From positions 1-64,000 of the forward strand of contig CAVRNI010000057.1 of NCBI GenBank assembly GCA_963722415.1: a stretch of DNA of 64,000 bases, written 5' to 3'. This DNA is from JALOLG01 sp963722415 (lineage in GTDB: Bacteria; Actinomycetota; Acidimicrobiia; Acidimicrobiales; Ilumatobacteraceae). Below the pieces are notes generated by a model. It saw only the letters and a program-made list of their open reading frames with translations. It was not told the DNA's origin and made no database searches. The stretch's first letter is position 1, and each line of letters starts with the position of its first letter. The position numbers were made by a program, and so were the translations under genes. This document shows positions 1 through 8,269 of this stretch, piece by piece.

Positions 1-1612
1 CGTAGTCGGCGAAGCGGTCGCGGAGGGTCTTCTTCGAGAACTTGCCGACGCTGGTCTTGGGGACCTCGTCGATGAACACGACGTCGTCGGGCAGCTGCCA
101 CTTGGCGACCTTCGACGCCAGGAAGTCGATCACCTCGGCCTGTGTCAGCGTCGCACCCTCCTCGAGCACGACGCACGCCAGCGGACGCTCCGACCACCTC
201 GGATGCGGCACGCCGATCACGGCCGCCTCCCTGATCGCCGGATGGGCCATCAGCTCGTTCTCGAGCTCGACCGACGAGATCCATTCGCCGCCCGACTTGA
301 TGAGGTCCTTGGTGCGGTCGACGAGCCGGATCCGGCCCTTGGCGTCCATCGTCGCCACGTCGCCGGTGCGCAGCCAGCCATCGGCGGTGAAGCTGTCGCC
401 GGCGCGCGGGTCGTCGTAGTACGTCGACGCGATCCAGTTGCCGCGGCACTGCAGCTCGCCGCTCGACTCGCCGTCCCACGGCACCGCGTCGTTGGAGTCG
501 GGCGCGACGACGCGGCACTCGACGCCGAAGTTGATCCGCCCCACCGTCGTGCGCAACTCGGCCTGCTCGTCGTCGGGAAGCGACTGCTCCTCGGCGTCGA
601 GCCGGCACACCGCCGCGATCGGGCTCGTCTCGGTCATCCCCCAGGCCTGCAGGATCGGCTGGCCGAGCTGGGCCCGGTACGCCTCCGACAGCGCCTTCGG
701 CACCGCCGAACCGCCGCACGGGATGGCCCGCAACGACGAGGTGTCGCGATCCTTCAACTCGGGCAGCACCTGCATCCAGATCGTCGGCACGCCGGCCGCG
801 ATCGTGACCTTCTCGTCGACGATCAGATCGGCGAGCGCGCGGCCCGAGAGATCGGGTCCCGGCATCACGAGCGTCGACCCGGCAGCCACACCGGCGTGGG
901 CGAGCCCCCACGCGTTGGCATGGAACATCGGCACGACCGGCAGGATCACGTCGGACTCACGGGCACCGAGCGAGTCGGCCGTGAGCGCGCCCATGGTGTG
1001 CAGGAACGTGCTGCGGTGCGTGTAGACGACCCCCTTGGGGTTGCCGGTCGTGCCGCTCGTGTAGCACATGCTCGCGGCGCGGTACTCGTCGTCGATGTGG
1101 AACTCGACCGGTGAGGAAGAAGCCACCAGGTCCTCGTAGTCGAGCAGCTCGTGACCGTTGAGGTCGGCGGGGATGTCGCCCTTGCCGTCGTCCATCAACA
1201 CGAGGTGGCGCAGCCGTTCGAACGTCGGCAGCAGCGGCGCCAGCAACCCGAGCAGCGAGCGATCGACGAAGATCACCTCGTCGTCGGCGTGGTTGACGAT
1301 GTACGTGAGTTGTTCAGGGAACAACCGGATGTTCAACGTGTGCAGCACGCGCCCGGTGCAGGGAGCCGCGAAGTACAGCTCGAGGTGCCGCGCCGTGTTC
1401 CACGCGAACGTCGCCACCCGGCCGTCATCGGAGATCCCGAGCGTGTCGAGCACGCCGCCGAGGCGCCGCGTGCGGGCGGCCCAGTCGCCGTACGTGATCC
1501 GCTCGCGGCCGGCCGGTGTGGCGGTGACGACCTCCTTGTGCGCGAAGTACTTCTCCGCCCGGTCGAACAGGTGCGTGATCGAGAGCGGTATGTCCTGCAT
1601 CAGCCCCTTCAT
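1..1612 (-). CDS. Long-chain fatty-acid–CoA ligase, C-terminal end cut by window edge
   Basis: Adenylate-forming enzyme that activates a fatty acid with ATP and transfers it to CoA. The ATG at 1612 opens with MKGLMQDIPLS, a typical start for the long-chain acyl-CoA synthetases of actinobacteria. Visible motifs are the P-loop YTSGTTGNPKG near residue 190, the GWLRTGDV adenylation motif near residue 405, and the C-terminal PKTSVGKFSKK segment holding the catalytic lysine near residue 525. About 537 codons are visible with no stop, so only the last few residues should lie outside the window. A second, distinct ligase of the same superfamily sits at 60826–62418. The family is clear; the exact substrate is not. 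Confidence 0.9.
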   Translation of the reverse strand, partial: MKGLMQDIPLSITHLFDRAEKYFAHKEVVTATPAGRERITYGDWAARTRRLGGVLDTLGISDDGRVATFAWNTARHLELYFAAPCTGRVLHTLNIRLFPEQLTYIVNHADDEVIFVDRSLLGLLAPLLPTFERLRHLVLMDDGKGDIPADLNGHELLDYEDLVASSSPVEFHIDDEYRAASMCYTSGTTGNPKGVVYTHRSTFLHTMGALTADSLGARESDVILPVVPMFHANAWGLAHAGVAAGSTLVMPGPDLSGRALADLIVDEKVTIAAGVPTIWMQVLPELKDRDTSSLRAIPCGGSAVPKALSEAYRAQLGQPILQAWGMTETSPIAAVCRLDAEEQSLPDDEQAELRTTVGRINFGVECRVVAPDSNDAVPWDGESSGELQCRGNWIASTYYDDPRAGDSFTADGWLRTGDVATMDAKGRIRLVDRTKDLIKSGGEWISSVELENELMAHPAIREAAVIGVPHPRWSERPLACVVLEEGATLTQAEVIDFLASKVAKWQLPDDVVFIDEVPKTSVGKFSKKTLRDRFADY

Positions 1613-1659
1613 GGATGCCGAACCTACTGCCCGCCGGCCCGATCGGTCCCAACGTGCCC

Positions 1660-4600
1660 TCACGGCAGGTACCCGACGACGTCGGCCAACACATGCGTCT
1701 CGGCATCGGTGAACACACAGATCGAACCGTTCGCACCGACCTTGGCCACCAACTCGTTGGGCACCACATCACCCGGCCCGAAGTTCAAACTCGACGCCAC
1801 CGGCACCGGCGACCCACACGGCGACACCGTCACGAACCCCGCCTCCAACGGATCCACCACCGTCACGTTCACCACCACCGCAGCAGCACCCACCGGCACA
1901 CCACCACGACCCGTCACCACCAACTCCAACACCGAACCCGCACCACGACGACCACCACCAGCGAACAACCCATCCACCGTCGAGTTCGCCGACCGCGTAT
2001 CCAACAACCGCGCCGGACTCAACGGCGCATACCCCGGCCCCGCCGGCAGGTACCCGACGACGTCGGCCAACACATGCGTCTCGGCATCGGTGAACACACA
2101 GATCGAACCGTTCGCACCGACCTTGGCCACCAACTCGTTGGGCACCACATCACCCGGCCCGAAGTTCAAACTCGACGCCACCGGCACCGGCGACCCACAC
2201 GGCGACACCGTCACGAACCCCGCCTCCAACGGATCCACCACCGTCACGTTCACCACCACCGCAGCAGCACCCACCGGCACACCACCACGACCCGTCACCA
2301 CCAACTCCAACACCGAACCCGCACCACGACGACCACCACCAGCGAACAACCCATCCACCGTCGAGTTCGCCGACCGCGTATCCAACAACCGCGCCGGACT
2401 CAACGGCGCATACCCCGGCCCCGCCGGCAGGTACCCGACGACGTCGGCCAACACATGCGTCTCGGCATCGGTGAACACACAGATCGAACCGTTCGCACCG
2501 ACCTTGGCCACCAACTCGTTGGGCACCACATCACCCGGCCCGAAGTTCAAACTCGACGCCACCGGCACCGGCGACCCACACGGCGACACCGTCACGAACC
2601 CCGCCTCCAACGGATCCACCACCGTCACGTTCACCACCACCGCAGCAGCACCCACCGGCACACCACCACGACCCGTCACCACCAACTCCAACACCGAACC
2701 CGCACCACGACGACCACCACCAGCGAACAACCCATCCACCGTCGAGTTCGCCGACCGCGTATCCAACAACCGCGCCGGACTCAGGGGAATCGCGATCTGG
2801 GGCACGGCGGCCCCGCCGACCGCCGTCTGAACGGGCACCGGGAAGCTCGACGGCTTGCCGATCTGGCCTTCGAGGTTGGAGCCCCAGCATGCGACGGTCG
2901 CGTCGGCGAGCACGACGCACGTGTGGCGGTCGCCGAGATCGAGATCGCTCACCCCGGCGATGCCGATGACGTCGACCGGGGTGCTGCGCTGGAACAGCGA
3001 ACCGTCGCCGAGCTGACCGTGGAAGTTCTGGCCCCAGCACTTCACTGCGCCACCCGTGACGATGCCACACGTGTGCGAGCCTCCCGCGCGCACCTGTGAA
3101 CCAGCGATGCCCGACACTGCGACCGGGGTCAGACGGTCGAACGATGTGCCGTCGCCGAGCTGGCCACTGATGTTGTCGCCCCAACACATCGTCGCCGCCG
3201 CGCGAGCCGCGCACGTGTGGCGAGTACCGGCGTCGAGGGTGACGAAGCTGTTCGGCACGGTCGACACGAGTGTCGGGGTCGTCCGGTCGGTCGTCGTACC
3301 GTCGCCCAGTTGTCCGTCGCCGTTCTCCCCCCAGCAGGCAACGGGGCCGCTCTCCCCGCGAGCACACGTGCGGTCGCCGCCGACCGCGATCACGGCGATG
3401 TTGTTGGCCCCGGCGACAATGGTCGGCACGAGCTGATCGGTCGTCGACCCGTTCCCGAGCTGGCCCGGGAAGCCATCCCCCCAGCACGACATCGTGCCGT
3501 CCTCGAGCCTCGCACACGTGTGCTCACCGCCCGCTCCGGCTTCGGCAACGGCCGAGAGACCGGCGACGACGACCGGCGTCGTCGATTCGGTTCGAGTGCC
3601 GTCGCCGAGCTCACCCGCGGAGTTGGAGCCCCAACACCGCATCGTCGTGTCGGCGAGCACGGCACAGGCGTGGAAATCGCCAGCGGTCACGTCAGTGACG
3701 TCCGTCAGGCCGCTCACCGTCGACGGTCCGGCCGACGTCGGGTTCCCACCGTTGCCCAACTGGCCACGGCTACCGGCTCCCCAGCAGCTCACCGTGGCGT
3801 CGACGAGATGCGCGCACGTGTAGTCGCGACCGGTCGCGACGTGCACCGCGGCGCCGACGCCATCGATCACCAACGGCTCGAGGATCTCCGATGGCAAGCC
3901 GGCCCCGGCCTCCCCGTCGGAACTGTCACCCCAGCACCACACGCTCGCGTCGACGCGAATCACGCATCCGTGCTCGGAACCGGCAGCCAGCGCAACGGCG
4001 TCGTTGACGCCCGTCACCGGGACCGGGATCGTGAACACGCTGCCGTCGCTCACGCCATTGCCGACGGTGCCCCGGAACGAATTGCCCCAGCAGCTCACCG
4101 CGCCGCTGGCGGACATCGCGCACGTCCCGAAGTCGCCTGGATCAACTGTCACCGCGTCGGTCAACCCGACGACCGCCACCGGAACCAACGACTTGGTCAA
4201 CGTGCCGTTGCCGAGCTCGCCGGACGAGTTGTTGCCCCAACACATCGCCGCGCCACCCGATCGGATCGCGCACGAGTGGGTGTCGCCCATCCCGATCGAC
4301 ACCGCGTCGCTGAGCGCGACGACGTCGGCCGGCACATGCGAGTCGACCTCGGTGCCGTTGCCCAACTGGCCGAAACCGTTGAATCCCCAGCACCTCACCG
4401 TGCCGGTCTCGAGCAACGCACACGACGATTCCGTGCCGGCCGCGATCGCCACCGCGTTCGCGATCCCGACCACCTCGACCGGCGAAGGCGCGTCCGTCGT
4501 GGTCCCGTCGCCCAAGCCCCCATCGTTGTTGTCGCCCCAGCAGTTCACCTGCCCCGTGGCACGCAGCGCGCACGTGTGGTCGCCGCCGGCACTCACCGCG

Positions 4601-5199
4601 ACGGCGTCGCCGATGCCCAGCACATCGACCGGGGTGGTCGACGACGACGTCGTGCCGTCGCCGAGCTGTCCCGAGAAACCACGGCCCCAACACCTGATCG
4701 ACCGACTCGCCAGCAGCGCGCACGAGTGTGCGTCACCGGCGCTCACCGCGACCACGTCGGTCAGCCCATCGACCGAGACCGGCGCGATCGAGTACGTCTC
4801 GGCGGTCACGGCACCGAGTTGCCCCGACGTGTTGTCGCCCCAACACGACACCGTGCCGCCGGCCAACACGACGCAGGTGTGGGACTCGCCTGCCGCGATC
4901 AGCCCGGGCGACCCCCCAGTCGCGGTGCTCCCGGAGGGTGCGAGCGCCAGCGACTGGGGAGTCGCGCTTGCCTTGACCGCCCACGAGGCGATCGTCAACA
5001 CAACCAGCGCGATCAACATGAGTGTCCGACCCGGCCGGAACACCCGCCGGAGCACATGACCAGTCATCCCCGGATCGCGGTGTGTCACGCGCGCCGGTCG
5101 TTCGTCGTCACCCCAACCGCTCCCGCCAGCGCCGCGGGCGCCGGCCCGACGGCGGTCGAGCGCCTTGCTGAACTGCACCCATCCGAGCTGGTTGCTCAT
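1660..5199 (-). CDS. Secreted or membrane-anchored RCC1-repeat protein with three identical C-terminal modules
   Basis: A 1179-residue surface protein. The start at 5199 (MSNQLGW) is preferred over upstream ATGs because an AGGAGG lies about 10 bases before it. A hydrophobic stretch near residues 59–75 (LMLIALVVLTIAS) acts as a signal or anchor. Residues about 95–790 hold 14 RCC1-type repeats, each with a CWG motif and usually an upstream HTC or HSC; 14 blades would make two seven-bladed propellers, and the cysteine pairs suggest disulfides. Residues about 805–1179 are three copies of a 127-residue module starting SPARLLDTR and ending DVVGYLP. The same type of module occurs in the two SGNH proteins at 48–53 kb. 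No sortase signal is visible. The function is unknown; adhesion or binding is a guess from architecture. Confidence 0.85.
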   Translation of the reverse strand: MSNQLGWVQFSKALDRRRAGARGAGGSGWGDDERPARVTHRDPGMTGHVLRRVFRPGRTLMLIALVVLTIASWAVKASATPQSLALAPSGSTATGGSPGLIAAGESHTCVVLAGGTVSCWGDNTSGQLGAVTAETYSIAPVSVDGLTDVVAVSAGDAHSCALLASRSIRCWGRGFSGQLGDGTTSSSTTPVDVLGIGDAVAVSAGGDHTCALRATGQVNCWGDNNDGGLGDGTTTDAPSPVEVVGIANAVAIAAGTESSCALLETGTVRCWGFNGFGQLGNGTEVDSHVPADVVALSDAVSIGMGDTHSCAIRSGGAAMCWGNNSSGELGNGTLTKSLVPVAVVGLTDAVTVDPGDFGTCAMSASGAVSCWGNSFRGTVGNGVSDGSVFTIPVPVTGVNDAVALAAGSEHGCVIRVDASVWCWGDSSDGEAGAGLPSEILEPLVIDGVGAAVHVATGRDYTCAHLVDATVSCWGAGSRGQLGNGGNPTSAGPSTVSGLTDVTDVTAGDFHACAVLADTTMRCWGSNSAGELGDGTRTESTTPVVVAGLSAVAEAGAGGEHTCARLEDGTMSCWGDGFPGQLGNGSTTDQLVPTIVAGANNIAVIAVGGDRTCARGESGPVACWGENGDGQLGDGTTTDRTTPTLVSTVPNSFVTLDAGTRHTCAARAAATMCWGDNISGQLGDGTSFDRLTPVAVSGIAGSQVRAGGSHTCGIVTGGAVKCWGQNFHGQLGDGSLFQRSTPVDVIGIAGVSDLDLGDRHTCVVLADATVACWGSNLEGQIGKPSSFPVPVQTAVGGAAVPQIAIPLSPARLLDTRSANSTVDGLFAGGGRRGAGSVLELVVTGRGGVPVGAAAVVVNVTVVDPLEAGFVTVSPCGSPVPVASSLNFGPGDVVPNELVAKVGANGSICVFTDAETHVLADVVGYLPAGPGYAPLSPARLLDTRSANSTVDGLFAGGGRRGAGSVLELVVTGRGGVPVGAAAVVVNVTVVDPLEAGFVTVSPCGSPVPVASSLNFGPGDVVPNELVAKVGANGSICVFTDAETHVLADVVGYLPAGPGYAPLSPARLLDTRSANSTVDGLFAGGGRRGAGSVLELVVTGRGGVPVGAAAVVVNVTVVDPLEAGFVTVSPCGSPVPVASSLNFGPGDVVPNELVAKVGANGSICVFTDAETHVLADVVGYLP
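1664..2783 (-). repeat. Three tandem 381-bp coding repeats
   Basis: Units begin at 1664, 2045 and 2426, exactly 381 bp apart, and read as identical at the DNA level by eye; the third stays homologous until about 2783. They encode the C-terminal modules of the RCC1 protein. On the coding strand leucine is mostly TTG, glycine mostly GGT or GGG and aspartate often GAT, unlike the CTC/CTG, GGC and GAC style of the rest of the gene and of the neighbours. This points to recent amplification, probably of a module brought in by recombination. Confidence 0.95.
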
Positions 5200-5362
5200 C
5201 GGACTCATCCCTCCTGAAGCGCGGGGCACCGTTGCCCACGTCTCCCCGCACGACCCGGAGCGCGCGCAGTGGATACAGGAAGTTCGGCGATGCGCGACGC
5301 ATTTGATCGAGTCGGCTCGGAGAAGGTCGCGTCGGTGAACGTCTGGTGCCGACTGGACGCGA

Positions 5363-5391
5363 CATCGCCCGGGCGGGCGGCCCGGGCGATG
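5363..5391 (-). terminator. Strong GC hairpin downstream of the subtilase gene
   Basis: A perfect 12-bp stem (CATCGCCCGGGC with its complement) closes a 5-base loop, 30 bases past the subtilase stop. There is no U-tract, so it may be a Rho-assisted or processing site rather than a classical intrinsic terminator. Confidence 0.55.
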
Positions 5392-5420
5392 CGTCGATCG
5401 TGACGGTTAGGTGCGAGCAG

Positions 5421-7032
5421 TCAGCACTGGACCGGGAGGCCCGATCCTGGCGTCGTGGCAGTGACCGTCGGCGACAGCGACACGAGGGCGACTGCCACAC
5501 CGTGGGGAGCAGGGGTACCCGGCTTGGAGCCACACTCCGGGAGCGGCGTCGCACCGTTGGCGGCGATCAGTTCCCACGCGTCGCGGGCGTCGAGCCCGGT
5601 GATCGAGATCTGCTCGGCGATCATCGACGCGACGACCGGAGCCGCGAACGACGTTCCGTCGACCTCGCCCTTGCCGTCCAGCTTGTCGAGCCCGGCCTCG
5701 AACGCGACGCCTGTCACGTGGTTCGTCGGCAACGCCACGCCGGGGGCCCACACGTCGACCCAGTCGCCGTGGTTGGAGAACTCCGCCTTTGGGTCCGGTC
5801 CGCGTCGACGACGACCACGGATTGCCGTCGGCTGTCGATCGTGGTGTCGAGCGCGCCCACACCGAGCACCGACTCGAACGCCGCCGGGTACGTCTCGCGT
5901 GAGCTGTTCTCGTTGCCCGCCGAGGCCACGATGAAGAACCCGTTGCCGAGGAGCGGGTCGAACCGATCGGTCACCTCGACGACGGTCTTGAGACCGAGCG
6001 GCTCCATCTGGACACCGGGTGTGTTGATATCGAAGTCGCACGCCGATGTGCCGAACGCGTTGACGATGATCGAAGGCCAATCCTTCCTCGGCATGTTGCG
6101 CAGCGACGTCGCGATCCGACGTGCCGCAGTCACGTCCGTGGCAAGGCCGGTACGGTCCGAGACGCGTGCCTCGACGACGGCCGCACCTGGCACCAGGGTC
6201 GCGATCGTGCCGCCGATCGCCAGCCCGTGACCGATGGCCGGGTAGTCGCCGAGCCCGTCGCCGTTGCGGTCGATCAGTTCGTTGTCGACCGAGATCAGCG
6301 TGGTCACGTTGGGGAGCACACCGGGCGCACGGTCCGCGAGGCCGACGTCGTACACCATCATCTTGACACCGGTCCCGACCGGCAGCTTGCCCGCCGTGCC
6401 GGCTGGCATCTTGTCGGGCGTCACGTTCGTTCGTGGCGGCGTCAGCTTGTCGATCGGCCGTGGGTAGCCCCTTGGCCAGAAGAAGCTGTAGGGCGTCGCC
6501 GTAGTGAGCCCGTAGTCGGGCGACGACGGGATGCTGGTGGGGTCGCGGCGAAGCTCGCGAGCCAACTCGACCACTTCGTGCGGCTGACCGTCGGAGCGTG
6601 GCGCGAGCGACACCGACAGCACCGGGCGGATCACGGGTCCCCCTGGCTGCGGGAACTCGATCCGCTCCACCGTGGTTGCCCAATCCTTGCCCGTCGAGGT
6701 CGCCGTACATGCCGTTCAAGGCGTTGTCGACGGCGTCCTTCACAGCGCCGTCGGACATCGCCGTCGTGGGCCGCATCACGATGCGGTCGCCGCGGTAGAA
6801 CACGGTTGCCGGCGTCCCCGTCATGCAGTCGGCTGACTGTGTCGACGACCATCGCCGGATCGACCTCGTCGAACCACTCGGCCACGTCATCTTCCGGCTC
6901 GACCGCAGTCACCGGTCCGCCACCGGTCGTCGCCGCCAGCGTCGACACGGCAGCGATCGCTGTCGCGAGCGCCACACTGCGCCGGCTCCGCCGCAGATGA
7001 CGTCGTAGAACTCGTCGTTCCCCTTGCATCAC
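5421..7032 (-). pseudogene. Secreted subtilisin-like (S8) serine protease, three frameshifts
   Basis: The reading frame must be changed three times to recover the protease. The N-terminus (from 7032 or 7029) has an Arg-rich start and a signal peptide with core SVALATAIAAVSTLAA. One extra C in the run at 6816–6819 moves the frame to the MTGTPATVFYRG segment; one extra C at 6690–6692 moves it to the catalytic core; near 5795–5805 a missing base moves it to the C-terminus. Across the pieces the catalytic Asp (MVYDVGLAD), His (GHGLAIGG) and Ser (GTSFAAP) are all present, as is the VASAGN region typical of S8 enzymes, so the active site has not eroded. It starts 18 bases after the small protein gene at 7051–7527 and is probably its operon partner. 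It is either a recent pseudogene or an intact gene with sequencing errors. Confidence 0.8.
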
Positions 7033-7050
7033 ATTTTCCCCTCGATGTCG

Positions 7051-7527
7051 TCAGATCACGAACCAGTCGGTTCGGACGTCGGTACTCCCAGCTGCGATAC
7101 GCAGCCGGACCGCACCGGGTTCTGGATCGGGGAAAGAAAAATGACCGAGCTCGTCGACGGAGGCCGTATCCGACTCCCCGCCGGGGCGTTCCAGCACGAC
7201 CACATCGACGTCGACACCGAGCACCTGGCCTGCCACCGCGTCACCGCCGAGATCGACCTCGATCAGCACGGTTCCGTCGGCGACCTGGAACTCGAGCACC
7301 GTGCCGGACACGGACGCGCCTCGCGTCCCGGCCGTTTCGGCACCCGACGTCTCGAGCAGCTCGGCGAGCTCCTCGTCGACATCAGCCCACGTCAGCAACC
7401 CCTCCGCCCGGTCGATGATCCCGACCGGCAACGGATCGTCGCCCCATGCGTCCCCGAGCGCGGCGAGCAACTCGCGGTCGGCGTCCGACATCAGTTCGTC
7501 GGGGTCCTGGCCGGCCTCGTCGCTCAC
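7051..7527 (-). CDS. Small acidic protein with C-terminal beta-sandwich-like region, partner of sigma factor and proteases
   Basis: A 158-residue cytoplasmic-looking protein with no signal peptide or membrane segment. The first about 70 residues are acidic and probably helical (DPDELMSDADRELLAALGD). The remainder is beta-rich with a motif of the kind GHFSFPDPEPGAVRLRI and ends TDWFVI, resembling the carboxypeptidase-regulatory-like sandwiches found next to ECF sigma factors. It lies between the sigma factor gene (127 bases upstream) and the subtilase (18 bases downstream) on the same strand. Its function is not recognised. By position it could be a sigma regulator or a substrate of one of the two adjacent proteases; that is inference. 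Confidence 0.75.
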   Translation of the reverse strand: MSDEAGQDPDELMSDADRELLAALGDAWGDDPLPVGIIDRAEGLLTWADVDEELAELLETSGAETAGTRGASVSGTVLEFQVADGTVLIEVDLGGDAVAGQVLGVDVDVVVLERPGGESDTASVDELGHFSFPDPEPGAVRLRIAAGSTDVRTDWFVI

Positions 7528-7654
7528 CTGCTCACCACCCTTCCGTGTCGTTCCTGTCCATCCGATCCGGCTTCAGGACCCACGACCGGGCGCGCGGATA
7601 CAAACACATGCCGACCCCTACTCGGATGTGGTACGCCGAGTCGCGTCACGCGGT

Positions 7655-8212
7655 TCACGGGTTGGCCTCCATGCCTGCTGGGAGGTGCCGGCGGAGCTGT
7701 CCGAGGCAGCGCTGACGGCTCGGTCCGATCGAACCGCGGGGTCGACCCGTGGCGGCCGCGATCTCGTCGTACGACAGCGGCGGGTCGACGAACAGCAACT
7801 TGAGCAACTGCCGGCATTCGTCGCCGAGGCGGGAGAACGCGCTCCGGAGCGCCACCGCCCGTTCGGACTCGACGAGCCCCTCGTCGACCGCCGGGCCGAC
7901 GTCGGCGTATCGCTCCCATCCCTCGCCGACGGCAACGGTGCGGCGTCGCGTGACGAGCCGCCGGGCCTCGTTGCGCACGATCATGCCGAGCCACGGACCG
8001 AGTGACGCCGCGTCGCGCAGCTGATCCATCCTCGACAGGAACCGCAGCCAAGCCGTCTGCACGAGATCTTCGGCCGTCTGGCTGTCGACGTCGAACGACC
8101 GGGCGACGCCGTAGAGACGTGGCGTGTGCCGGTCGACCAGCTCGCGCCACGCTGGAGCACGGTCACGGCCCCCTGCCCGCACGAGACCGACGAGCTCCTC
8201 GTCGGAACGCAC
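7655..8212 (-). CDS. ECF-type RNA polymerase sigma factor
   Basis: A 185-residue sigma-70 family protein from a GTG at 8212. Region 2 is visible at about residues 25–90 (AEDLVQTAWLRFL, then a WLGMIVRNEARR helix). Region 4 is at about residues 125–175, with the helix-turn-helix LSYDEIAAATGRPRGSI. It is the size of a minimal ECF factor. No membrane anti-sigma factor adjoins it; its neighbours are instead the TPR-CHAT protease gene upstream and the small acidic protein and subtilase downstream, all on the same strand. It probably controls this locus or a proteolysis-triggered regulon, which is inference. Confidence 0.88.
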   Translation of the reverse strand: MRSDEELVGLVRAGGRDRAPAWRELVDRHTPRLYGVARSFDVDSQTAEDLVQTAWLRFLSRMDQLRDAASLGPWLGMIVRNEARRLVTRRRTVAVGEGWERYADVGPAVDEGLVESERAVALRSAFSRLGDECRQLLKLLFVDPPLSYDEIAAATGRPRGSIGPSRQRCLGQLRRHLPAGMEANP

Positions 8213-8269
8213 TGAACGACTATAGGTTCACCACCGGTTCACGGGCGACGAGTTCATCGGCGCACGCGA

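Noticed and set aside
1664..2783. Tandem repeats as a possible CRISPR or satellite array
   Set aside because: Units are 381 bp with no spacers and encode an open, domain-like protein segment in frame.
3217..5217. Long plus-strand open frame opposite the RCC1 gene
   Set aside because: Shadow of a high-GC gene: Arg/His-rich, low-complexity translation with no domain, while the minus strand gives clean RCC1 repeats.
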